DNA of 64,000 bases from Sorghum bicolor (lineage: Eukaryota > Streptophyta > Magnoliopsida > Poales > Poaceae): the NCBI RefSeq assembly GCF_000003195.3, contig NC_012879.2, positions 39,328,565 to 39,392,564 on the forward strand, written 5' to 3'. The notes under the pieces are model-generated. The model was not told the DNA's origin, searched no databases, and saw nothing but the letters and a program-made list of their open reading frames with translations. Below, one piece after another: positions 47,101 to 58,065 of this stretch (its first letter is position 1; each line of letters opens with the position of its first letter). Position numbers and translations under genes: made by a program.

Positions 47101-47791
47101 ATTCTCCTCATAAAGTTTCAAAAAGCATGGAAGGTATGTATACCCTCAAAAGAGCAAAAGTAGAACTAGACTTTCACCATTGTTATCACCATCATCACCA
47201 TACACCATTCATTCGCCACACATGCACATCTTGATTTAGCTTATTGATTTGTTTCTTTGGATCCATGGTTTGACTACACAATAAATGTATTGTAAGTATG
47301 TATACTTTATCTCCCACCTATAAGCTCCAGATATTAAAGCCTTATTAGAGTAGGGTGAGAGAGAAGGCAATGTCACTATGCCTTATACCACAAATACCAC
47401 ATATCTTGAGAGAAGGCATATACCATCACTAACTTGGTAAGGATCCAGAAATACCACAAAAGAGAGATTTAGAGAGTCATACAAGGAATCTCTGAGTTTT
47501 ATTTGAAAATCTACAAAAACTCCAGAGCTATAGCTGATCAAGAATAAGAGACATGGCACTTGGCTAGACTGTTCTATCTTTTAACTACTCAAGACAGAAG
47601 TGACGGTTACAAGTCCCATGGTGAAGGTAAAGTAAGTAAGTTTTAGTTCTTGACAGTTGACTCTAACTCAGAGATGAGATCTTATTTAAAAGCATGTGTA
47701 CCGTCAAATTTTTAAGATATTGCAACAACTTCTGATCCATTGCTGAGTCTATCCTTGCTCAGGGACGAGCAAGAGGTAAGCTTGGGGGAGT
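44119..47791 (+). other. D2 3' internal region, non-coding
   Basis: Same content as in D1, with no enzyme motif. It has polypurine-like motifs at about 44439-44450 (one G shorter than D1) and 46104-46116, (AT)n near 46225-46240, (AAAT)n near 46255-46281, hairpins with GGACA-AG-TGTCC at 47029-47040 and GGGTA-TACCC at 47055-47069, a pre-tract hairpin at 47754-47773 (CTTGCTC/GAGCAAG, loop AGGGAC), and the polypurine tract at 47780-47791. The 139-codon ORF at 46694-47113 does not stay open in D1, so I leave it out. Confidence 0.75.
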
Positions 47792-49133
47792 TGTTGACGG
47801 TCCTTAAGTATCAAATTTAACTATCAAATAAACAAAGAAAAGGATCCAAATGAAATCAACATCGAGACTTAGGGTTTTATCTGACAGAATTCCACAAGTT
47901 TTGGTGTTTGTCTATTTCTGCAGGGGGTTATCAGGAAATAAGGAAGAAAGGCCCACACGTCAGGTTTACATAGAGATATTAACGTGCCGCACAATTTTCT
48001 ACCATCTAGAAGACTCCAGAAGCCACGGGAACGAACGGGAGGCCGATCAGGCCCAGGACGTGGGCGCCCGCCCCGTCCTACTGGGCTTCCCGCCCACCTC
48101 CTGTGGCCAATCACGCTCAATCTCGCGGATTATGCTCCACCGACCTAAAGGATCAAGAATAACCGTTCAATCAATGTCGGTTTGATCCGACGGCCCAGGT
48201 TCACTTGAGGGGACTATAAAACCAGACCCCCTGGCCCCTGGAGGAGGCAACCCCTTAATCATTATTCATTATTCATAGACAGAGCAAAAGCTAGGGTTTA
48301 GATATGAGAGCTCTCCTCTCTTCTCTAAACTAGAGTTGATCTAGATAGTAGTGAGATGGAGAGCGAAGGAGGATTAGAGGAGAGGCCGGCCTGTCGGTTC
48401 TTCCTCCGGTTGTACTTCGCCATGATCAAGCTCTAATCAAGCTTGCTCATGGGATGACTATGGTAATCTACTTCTAATTCATTATGCAATTACTAATTAT
48501 GTATGTTCTGGTTCACAACTCTTTTGAGTACTTCTAATCTATAGGACCCTATAGGTTAGAGTTGTAGTATAGGTGTAAGCGTGGTGCTTAGACCTAGATT
48601 ACTTGTGGATATCCCCTGACTAGCTGGATCGTGTGGTAGGCCGCGTAGGTGACAGTTACGTTGGTCCCCTGTAGTCCACCTCTCGTTAGCAGGATGGGTA
48701 GGGTTTATCGGCCTATGGATAAGCATCCTTTGTGGTGTACTCTTATCACGTGGTTCGTCCCAAACATAGACATACCCCTTTGAAGTAGAGAAACCATAGT
48801 TATCCTCTCTATTCTGCTACCATCGCCCATATACTAGAATTGCTCTACTCTCTATTCCCATATTATTACCCATTGTTATCTTACCTTTAATATTGTTCTT
48901 ATTCGATTCTATCATCTTTCCTATTTACACCTATCTATCTATCTTGGTTAAGTTAGAGCGTAGTTGGTTCTCCCGTTTCCCTGTGGATACGATAAAACCT
49001 TTAACCGGGTAAAAGCTTCAACGGTATCCGTGCGCTTGCGGATTATCTGTGTGCGTATAAATACCATAGTACACTCTAGTGCCATGCTGGGGATGACAAC
49101 CTAGTATTCAAGTGGTGTTAGCAAGTGTCAACA
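47792..49133 (+). repeat. D2 3' LTR
   Basis: 1342 bp, complete, ending GTGTCAACA and followed by GAGAC. It has two GGGCGCCCGCC-like units, the second altered (GGGCTTCCCGCC at about 48083-48094). Confidence 0.92.
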
Positions 49134-50889
49134 GAGACTTGTCCTTCTTCTTGACAAAGAGAGCCGGACAACCCCATGGAGAAGTGCTAGGCCGAATAAG
49201 ACCCTTCTCTAGGAGTTCTTGCAATTGCTTTTTCAACTCTGCCAATTCATTGGGTGGCATTCGGTATGGCCTTCTAGAGATAGGTGCGGTACCCGGAATT
49301 AGATCAATTTTAAACTCGATGTCCCTGTCCGGTGGCAACCCGGGCAGATCCTCTGGAAAGACATCCGGAAACTCACACACTACCGGAATCTCTGCCAAAG
49401 TGAGTGGTCGAATAGCATTGGCTGCGTGACGGATGTCGTTGCTTCTAGGGAGTTGAACTAAGAAAGCTTCTTTACTATCAGGCTCCCTCAACATGATGAC
49501 CCTAGTTGAAGTGTCTATTAGCACTCCATGATCGCTCATCCACTTCATTCCTAGTATAACATCTATCCCCAAGCCTGGTAGAACCACGAGATTTGCTGAA
49601 TACTTACGCCCTTCTATGGTAATATGTACATCCCTCACTACTTGATTGGTAGCAATTTGATTACCAGCAGCACTAATGCAAGATTTTCCACTATCAAGGT
49701 CAATGACATGTTGCCCATGCTTAGATGTGAATGCTTGACTCATAAATGAATGTGAAGCTCTCGAATCAAATAAGACAACTGCAGGGTGTTGATTTACAAG
49801 GAACATACCAGCCATGATCACTTCACCTTCAGGAATTTCTTCAATGGTGGTATAGTGCACTCGGCCGGGACGAGTAGTAACCCCAGCAGCAGAAGTCCTC
49901 CTAGGGTAAGGGCAATCTCTCGCCCAATGACCAACTTGTTTGCAATTGAAGTAGGGGCGGTTATCAGGAGGATTCTTGGGACTCCCTTGACCCGTGGCAC
50001 CTCTTGGGAGAGCAACTGTGAAAGACTTGCGAACTCCCGTCTTCACATTTGACTTTTTCTGCGGTGGCCTGTACCTTGTCACAGCATTGGGTGGGCGATA
50101 GGCCGGCTTGCTTGGCCCTGGAGCCTTGGACTGCGAAGCACCTGCCTCATAGGCCCTCTTGCGGTTCTTGGATGCGGCATACACAGCATTAGAATTTTCC
50201 TGAGTCAATGCATCACTCACAAACTCGTTGAAGGTGGTACTCTTGTTACCAGCCATGTTCTTGGACAACTTGGGTCCCAACCCTCTCTTGAAACTAGCGA
50301 GTTTCTTGGCTTCGGTGTCAACCATTTCAGGAGCATAACGAGACAAACTGTTAAAAGCATGAAGATACTCAGTCAAGCTTTTAGTGCCTTGCGTTAGGTT
50401 CATGAACTCGGTGTGCTTGATAGTCATTAAGCCTTGGGGAATGTAAGTATTCCTGAAAGCAGTTGTGAACTGGTCCCAGGTTACAACAGCATTGGCAGGC
50501 AAGCTGGTCCTGTAATGACTCCACCAGACACCTGCTCTGCCCTCCAACTGGTGGGCTGCATATTCCGCCTTTAGCTCTTCGGTCACCCTCAGCAAGCCGA
50601 ACTTCTGCTCGAGAGTGTTGATCCATTCATCAGCTTCTAGAGGTTCGATAGCCTCCTTGAAAAGCGGTGGTTTTGTGTCTTGGAAATCCTTGAAACTGCT
50701 GTACTGATTTGCCTCTCCGCCTTGGCGGGCATGGCGACCACCCCGATTCTGTTGTGCCATAGTTTGCATAGCCTCATTGAGCATACGCTGGCCCTCAACA
50801 AGAGCTGCCAATAGCTCAGTAGGCGTAGGCGGGGGAGGAGGTGGTGGCGATGGCACCTCGTTGTGACCGGAGCGAGTATTGCGAGCCAT
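49134..50889 (-). pseudogene. gag-pol: B copy 2 gag, protease and N-terminal RT
   Basis: Open from ATG 50889 for about 590 codons to the D2 insertion. Gag core is as in copy 1; the knuckle again has Y for the first cysteine (codon at 49951-49953). Protease: the active site reads F-D-S-R-A-S, where copy 1 has D-S-G; the G-to-R change is GGA to AGA at 49759-49761. A second protease-type region, [15 protein letters not shown], follows. RT begins with [25 protein letters not shown] and [11 protein letters not shown]. The frame then runs into D2. The element was inactivated by D; the protease change may have come earlier or later. Confidence 0.87.
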
Positions 50890-51292
50890 CTGCACAAGGC
50901 ATACCAAGTGATTGTTTCAGGCGACAGATATAATTGTCATGAACTTCAATTGCTGCCCTACGGAATTTAATGAAGTAAATTCACATAAATCAAGCCGCAG
51001 TAATCCATGTACAATAAGAAAATATCTGCCATGACACTTGGTTAATCTCGCGATCAATCACAGCCACACCTTCTCAAAGATTAAAGACATTGCAGAGAAT
51101 TATCTAGGCTCAACATAAAACATGGAGCATCACAAATAAGTGCATAGGGTTACATAGAGTTATTGTCACAACTTAAGGGTTTACAGGAGGGGCACCATGG
51201 CCAAATACATAGAGTCTCAACTAAAATTCAGATTACATGTCCATTGCACAAAGAGATGGAAACTGATACATGATCATAAAATTATCGCTAGG

Positions 51293-52213
51293 CTACATAT
51301 CTTCCTCGGATTCTCCATTAGAAACGATGCCATCATCCTGATCTTCCTCACTAGGAGCTTCTTCATGATTAAAAGGGGCTGGATGTGGAATAGGATTTAT
51401 GATATTATTTAAGCGGTGGACATCTAATTGCAGCTCAGCAATCCTAGTAATCAGCTCTTCCTCTCTCATTTCAGCATGGAACAAGGCTCTAACTCTAGCA
51501 GCTTCTCTATTTTCAGCCAAGCGCAAAGCCTCATCTCTCTCTCTAGTCATTTGCATCATGCGGGCTTGTGCTTCATTGCGCTCTCTAACTGCGTTCGCAA
51601 CTTGATTGCGGCGGGCTTGCAAAGCGGTGTGATAGTTTTGGATTTCAGCTTGTGCATCCATAAAAGCCTTGCGGTGCTTGCGCACTCTCTTGCGCAGTTT
51701 GCGCTGCCCAACCTGAGCTTGCTGAAGCGCTAGCATGGCATCTATGTAGGTGTCCTGGCGCACATAGTACAGCTTAAGTACCGCTAGCATGGCACTCATG
51801 GCAGGGCTAGAACTATACCCTAGCAAGGTTTCTCTCATCTCTAAAGACTCATTCCCAACCTGGGACACAAATGTGTCAGTCACACTCACTCTGGGAACGG
51901 ATCCCGCTGGGCCATTCACCAGCTCATCACCATGCTCTTGGCAAATCTCTAGCAAAACCTCCAGGGCTGCTACCTGGGCACCCTCCCAAGGAGTTTGGCC
52001 ATCACAGTCAACTAACCAACCTAGCCAGTGTGGGTTATTCAGACAAGGGGGAACTGTAATTTGAACATCTACCCAAGGTAAGGCCCCTGCATGCTCAGCC
52101 TCGGTCCAAGTGTACTTAGGTGGTTCCTCATATCCAACTGAACTTAGCACCCTCCACAACAAAGGAGTGCCAAACATGTCCAGGAAAGTCTCACTCGCGT
52201 GCGGGGCTGCCAT
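51293..52213 (-). CDS. B copy 2 ORF0, complete coiled-coil protein with acidic tail
   Basis: 306 residues from ATG 52213, the fullest version in the window. Order: a conserved N-terminal region (LLWRVLSSVGY near residue 17, WLGWLVDCDGQTPWEG near 60-75, ALEVLLEICQEHGDEL, SPAMSAML near 135), a basic stretch (RKLRKRVRKHRK near 165), a long heptad-rich helix to about residue 262, and an acidic end (EEAPSEEDQDDG). It lacks the H3-like tail of F. It sits between primer site and gag, 403 bp before gag, in the same orientation. The ATG follows TTTCTACAA, where copy 1 has an AG. Function unknown; I do not recognise a named domain. Confidence 0.72.
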   Translation of the reverse strand: MAAPHASETFLDMFGTPLLWRVLSSVGYEEPPKYTWTEAEHAGALPWVDVQITVPPCLNNPHWLGWLVDCDGQTPWEGAQVAALEVLLEICQEHGDELVNGPAGSVPRVSVTDTFVSQVGNESLEMRETLLGYSSSPAMSAMLAVLKLYYVRQDTYIDAMLALQQAQVGQRKLRKRVRKHRKAFMDAQAEIQNYHTALQARRNQVANAVRERNEAQARMMQMTRERDEALRLAENREAARVRALFHAEMREEELITRIAELQLDVHRLNNIINPIPHPAPFNHEEAPSEEDQDDGIVSNGESEEDM

Positions 52214-53147
52214 TTGTAGAAAGACCACATTTGAGTACGGGAGATCAATTACAAGGAGAGATGAAGAAATATGTTTTCAGAATTTAATACCCAAGTAGTG
52301 CATAAAGAATATATGAATGATTCATGATGCATGCACGTTCCATACGTCCTTTCCAATCCTAGAAGAACGCTCTAACGGTATAGTCGGTGGCATACATACG
52401 TGCACTCTTTATACGCATCTACACGGTCTAAACGTTTCGTTATTAGTGTACCTGCAGAAGATTTCATTTCAGCCCAGCCCCACAGTAGTATAAGTGCAGA
52501 AATGTAAATCTAATCAACAATCAATCAAGCTAGGTACTCCGGTATATATTCCCGAACATATACCGCAGCACACTACCCATTTGGGATACACCCACATATA
52601 CATCAAATATGTACACATGGCTGCACCTACTACCCACAATTAAGTACCTTCATATATACATGTGTGAAACATGTAAATATTCCAGTAACCACAGCTAACA
52701 CTCCCCTAGACCGACGGTTGGACGGTCATGCTCTCACAGCTCACACTTACCGTAGCGTAGAGGCATATAGATCCATACATTACCACTCAAGCAAGTGGCA
52801 TCCATACAATTTTACGCCGTGTGGACGACGAAAGAAAACAAACAATGCTTACCATGGCGTAGAGGTATGTGATCCATTTATTACCACTTAAGTAAGCGGT
52901 ATCCATATAATTACACGCCATATAGACGACGAAAGGAAAAACCCCCATGTTGGTAATATTAAGCCACCTAGAAGTCCTTATATGGGCATAAAGGGTATGA
53001 CCACTGGTATGGTATAAGTTATCAAAACATTTTTAAAACAGCCCTACATATAGCCTAATTTTGCCAAATTAGCTTAGGAAAACCAAATTCATTTGTTTTT
53101 AAATACATCTATGATGGTTAAATGCTTAATCTTGCTCTGATGCCAGT
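52214..53147 (-). other. B copy 2 leader and primer binding site
   Basis: No gene supported. The primer site at 53130-53145 (minus strand TGGCATCAGAGCAAGA) lies two bases from LTR3. Confidence 0.7.
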
Positions 53148-56100
53148 TGTAACAGAACCATCCAATTTATAAGAATTCAAGTGAGTTAGCGACCACAGAG
53201 GCAGTCAAGCCAATGGACTTGAACCCATATAAACCCGGTAGTCCGACGAAATCTCAAAAGACCTCGATTCAACTAACATACAAACAAGATCGTACATGAT
53301 CAAGCATCACCATCACAGATTACAACATCCATCACAGAACATAGTTTTACATCACATCAGAGTTTAAAAGAGGTTATTACAAACCATAGCAGTAGCGGAA
53401 ACAAAGTAGTTTTGAAACAACACCAACAGTTATATTACATGCCAGCTCTATGGTCAAGTTCCAACAAAAGCATAACTGAAGATAAAGAAGTGATCACGCC
53501 CATGATCTACTCATCATCCGCAGCTGGGTGATGACAGTTAGCGCAATAGCCGTGATAGACGATATCATCTACAACAGGGGTAAATAAAACCCTGAGTACG
53601 AGAATGTACTCAGCTAGACTTACCCGTCATAAACCAAAAATAAAGTGACACTAAGGAGTATGCAAGGCTGATCTTTGTGGACTGGTTTGACTCACTTTTT
53701 GCATAAAAGCCTTTATTGTAAGTAAATCATTTATTATATTTCAGCAGCAAGTTCATTACTTAGCAACTATCCACTAGATTAGCACCTGTTCTAAGCATGC
53801 ACTTGAGTAATTAAGCATTTCAATAATAACCATATCAGGATCATCACTTTGCTATCAACATTCTCATCATAACCATTATGTTTGCTTAGTGAATTCTACG
53901 TTGCCGCTGCCCAAGTCAAGTTCTCACTATCCGGGAGAGACGGCGATTCGAATCGATTCCTATCCAGCTGGAGGGGTATTCCTAACACTCACCCGAGCAT
54001 ACTTCATGACGGCAGCTCGGATCACCTTTAGCACAACTCCGGACCAAGTCGCGGGTCCGTCCAGCGCCGCACCCCCAGGGACCGCCAATCTGCCAGGGCA
54101 GGACTCTAACCTGACACCTGGGCTTACGCCATTGACTCCCCGCACATCCTTACTACCAACCGGGGTGCGCACTCATACAGAACGGGGTATCCGGCCTGAG
54201 TTGCACTCGTAGGCTTCGCGGTCGGAACGACTTATCCGGCCAACTAAGTGATAGGCATGCGTTCAACATGACACGGGGACGTACAGCGATTCGGTCCTTA
54301 AACGACACAGACGGGGATAGATTCACACCCAAGACCTCCATGCCTTGTTGCTGCACTATCGTCATCCCGTCCGGTCTCAAATTCATTATTAACACATGGT
54401 TATTTCCACGATAGCAAATATAGCCAACCGTGATCATCATCCACCTAACTCTCGCAGGTGACAGGAAATCACCCGGCTTCTACCGAGCTAAGCAAGGCTA
54501 AGAATTACTTCGATCCTGGACCTACTTTGGTAATGTTTAAGGTGGACAAGGTAGTCATTATGCAGCAAGGGTGTCATATCAATGCCTACCACTTAATGCA
54601 ACAATATATAACCATAGTCATTTGATAGCTGAACATGATAATCAAAATAGTAGGAGGCTTATAATGCTCCGGGGGTTGCCTTCAACGTAGGTAGAGGGAC
54701 GGTGGTCAGGGCACTCCGGCAAATCCTCCTCCTCCTCAGCTCCTTGAGGTGGCTCCCCTTGCTGACCTTCCAGCTCCAGCAACTCGAACTCCAGCACCGT
54801 CACTCCCTTGGGTACACCTATGGATGCATGACAAGGAGATGAATATAGGGAATGCACATATGATGCATGATGTCATGATGAGGAGCCAAATAGACATAAA
54901 ACAAGGTATAACATGAGTGCAAACTTCTAAGATTAAGTGAATCATGGAATAACAAGTAAGTGCATACTCCTTCTCTGGTAGAGAGACTAATTAGACAAGT
55001 TAAACAATTCTAGCTACTCCTACTCAGCCACTGGTTTAGTAGACAAGCCAACCAGTCACAAGTTTTAGCCATAACTTAAGCATCAGTTAACCAAACTAAG
55101 CAAGTAAGTACTTTCTGGAAAGCTTAGCAAATTGTCTACAATTCATTTTTAGAAATCTCAGCATGATTCCCAACCGAAATATGCTAAAACATACAAAGTT
55201 GGCTGACTGCTCTGGGAATTCCAGAGAGCAAGCACTTTGCAGCAGCTACTTGAAATATGCATAACTTTTAAACTACTCAACCAATTGCCATGAAATTTGG
55301 ACACGAAGTAGATCAGTAAGTTAGCTACAAGTTTGTTGTAGACAAGTTTCCCAGAAAATAACATCTTTAATTAGTTCTCAAGCATTTGCTATCAGCTACA
55401 CAGAAATGCTCTAGGAAAGGCATAAATAGCCAAAAATAATATTTTGCACATATTGAGAATGTATCACAGGGATAAACCAATTGCACCAGTAGATAGAACA
55501 TATCTAAGAAACACCAGAAAACATCATGGCAAGGTCTAAAACTATTTCTATCATCACCTTTTCCATTTATTTAATTATTAAGGTGATTAAATGAACATAT
55601 ACTCCAAGTGTTCCAAAAATACTAAAGAAATTACAGCAAGATACTTATGCTAACATAAGATCACTGTAAAATTTTCAGAACATTTGCATGTACACATTTT
55701 GAGGTATAAAAAATAACAAGCTAGTAAAGGCATGCAAGGCATAAATGTGAAACCCTATCAAAAAGTGTCAAACAACAGATTTCAGATTTTTCCTAGCTTT
55801 ATCCAGACATAAGTACAACACTCAGCAAGTTTCACCATAAAAGGAGTTATACTTTAATAATCAAAAATACCACAAGATTCTCCTATTTAAGCAAGGATTA
55901 ATTATAACTTCCCAACCAGGCTTCCAAAAATCATGAAAAATTTATCAGAGCCTAATCATAACATAAGTAACAACTCCCCAAATTTGCATGGCCAGCAGAT
56001 CAATAGATCTCAAGATAAAATTACCCACTGAAAATCCAAGATTAATTTATATCTATTTATTTCTGCAAAAACATGGTATGTTTCATATTTTTATTAAAAA

Positions 56101-57656
56101 CTAGAATTCTGCTGGAACCTAGCAAAATTGGAATCACCACATTTGGATCTCTAAAACTCCAGATATGAATTTTACAAAAACAGCTTTGGCTCTGCACAAC
56201 AGTGAACCAGAGGGGGGTGACACAGAGAGGCTGACATCCGGGACCCACGCGTCAGTGAGACGGGGACAGGGGAGATTCTCGTCGCCGGCGAAGCTCGACG
56301 ACGACGAGGTCTCGGCCGGATCCAAGGGCACCTACGTGTTCCTCTCATCAAGGCGACTCTGTTGACCTACTTTACCCGCGCTCTACTGGACTCTAGGGTG
56401 CTCGCCGTCGGGAATGGCGGAGCGGCGGCGCTGCGCGGCGATACGCCGGTGGATCCAGGTAACGGCGACGCGGTAGAAGTTGCGGATGAGCAAGAGCAGC
56501 TTAAGGCGAAGCTAAAGGAAGAAGAATCACGGCCAGAGCTGAACCAGAGAGGTCTGGCCACGTTGCCGGTGATCTCTGTGAACTCCGGCGAAGTGAAGCT
56601 CGCGACGGAGATGACAATGTGACCTCACCGGTGCTCGGCTAAGGGAATGGAGTGGACGTCGAGGTAGAGGACGTCAAGACGGAGCTCTGGGCGGGCTGGC
56701 TTGGCCGGAGACGCGGTGGAACGGCCGGAGAAGCTCGCCGAAGCGCGGCAGAGCTCACCGAGGCGACGGCGGAGCGAAATGTGCTGCGCTGAGCGAGTGG
56801 AGAGCGCGTCTGAGGCGTCCACTCGGTGCGTGGCGACTTGGAGACACCGTGGGAGCTGACAGGCGGGGTCGTCGATGGCGTACGGTCGACAGGTGGCCGG
56901 ACACGCGGCGGCGGGCGGCGTCTGTCCAAACTGAATCGGGCGATTCAGTCGCCATGGCCAGTGACTGAGTCCCGAACTTCGTCGACGTTTTACTCTCAGC
57001 TCACTCGGTGGTTTTGCCTAGGATTTGATCCTCTGGACAGAGCTACATGAGTTCTACAACTTTGATTACAAGATCAAAGCCTAACTCGGTCTGGATTTCA
57101 AACTACATAGCTCCAAACAACCCTACCTCGAAACTGCGTGACTCAATACTTAGCCAAATTTGGCTAAGTATGGAATCAGCCCTGATTTTTGGCTTTTGAG
57201 CAATTTTTTGATGTGTTATAAGCTTTTTAATAAAAAGTCATCAACATAACTTTTGTATCTTATGAAATTCTCTACAACTTTGTTTCAGGTGTCAAAGACA
57301 TGCAAGCTCTCTAACACCAGTTTCATAAAACATCTTTGAAAGGAGGTCTAGGGGGTCAATTAAGCCATTCTAGGTTTAACCCTAACCTAGGGGCATTTTT
57401 GGCCAAAACCTTCAACATGAACTTTGTTCCAAATGATATTCTAAACATGATTGAAGTATTTTGGAAGACAATGTACACTTGTTTGCATTGGTTACCCCTT
57501 ATAGTCACTCAATTCAAGTCACACAAGCAATTCACTCATACATGGTATACATAAGATGACATGTGATCATGATAGATGCTTATCAATGAGCATGATGATG
57601 CTTGTGTTGATGCAATGCTCATGGTTAACATGCAAGCTAACACTAGGAGTGTTACA
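53148..57656 (-). repeat. B LTR3 (outer 5' LTR), 4509 bp
   Basis: Original 5' LTR of the insertion, with TGTAACACT and TGTTACA ends, CpG-dense block at about 56190-56960, and the right-hand ACAGC duplication at 57657-57661. Its outer 120 bases differ from LTR1 at about three positions by eye. Confidence 0.9.
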
Positions 57657-57661
57657 ACAGC
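57657..57661 (+). repeat. Target site duplication of B, right copy
   Basis: ACAGC, the partner of 15914-15918. Confidence 0.9.
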
Positions 57662-58006
57662 CCTAACGGTCGACGTATTCCACCTCGTTCGGATCGGTGT
57701 TTGTAGGACCGTAGTCAAAGCTTCCTGGCCCCCTTCTAATCTCTTTCTGTGGTTAGTGTTCTGATGTCCCAAAATAAATAATCTTTGAAGTAATTCTTGA
57801 TTCTTAGATCAACTAGAGAACTCTTAGGAAACTTCCTCTGTTCCCACCAAAAAATAATCATATAGTTATCCTTGGGCGATCTTGAATCTTAATTAGTACA
57901 CTCACATTCCCTGTGGAAAATCGATACTCTAGAATACTCCCGGGTGAAAGCTACATCGTATCCGTGCGCTTGTTGATTATTTTGCTTGCATTTAAAATAA
58001 CCAACA
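57662..58006 (+). repeat. C 5' LTR, right part
   Basis: Resumes exactly where 15918 broke off, by comparison with the A1 LTR (complement of 1193-1540), and ends ACCAACA. Confidence 0.88.
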
Positions 58007-58013
58007 AGCTTTC

Positions 58014-58031
58014 TGGCGCCGTTGCAGGGGA
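58014..58031 (+). other. Primer binding site, tRNA-Asp type (C)
   Basis: TGGCGCCGTTGCAGGGGA, seven bases after the LTR, one mismatch to the D1 site. Confidence 0.82.
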
Positions 58032-58065
58032 ACGGTAGCTGTGCTAGTTTCGAACCAAGTCGTCC

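Larger units (their letters stand above)
41260..49133 (+). mobile_element. D2: complete gag-only Athila-like element in B copy 2
   Basis: 7874 bp with both LTRs and GAGAC duplications on each side. It is nearly identical to D1 and at the same base of B, so it was copied together with B rather than inserted twice. The gag frame is intact and there is no pol. The polypurine tract is at 47780-47791. Confidence 0.92.
15919..57656 (-). mobile_element. B: Tekay/Del-like element as a tandem array with three LTRs and two internal regions
   Basis: Three 4.5-kb LTRs (15919, 34106, 53148) alternate with two internal regions (20427-34105 and 38616-53147), all coding on the minus strand. One target duplication (ACAGC) flanks the whole, so it entered as one element and was later duplicated, most simply by unequal exchange between LTRs. 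Both internal regions carry element D at the same base. Each internal region holds, in coding order, ORF0, gag, protease, RT, RNase H and integrase with a chromodomain-like tail. Confidence 0.9.

Noticed and set aside
46694..47113. 139-codon ORF in D2 3' region
   Set aside because: The matching D1 frame stops at 28755 after an indel in an A-rich run, and its sequence overlaps the conserved hairpins, which better explain the constraint.
15919..57656. Assembly artefact duplicating one B element
   Set aside because: The two units differ by many single-base changes, a 29-base net loss, a deletion of about 845 bp and different stops, so they are distinct sequences. Long-read confirmation would still be useful.
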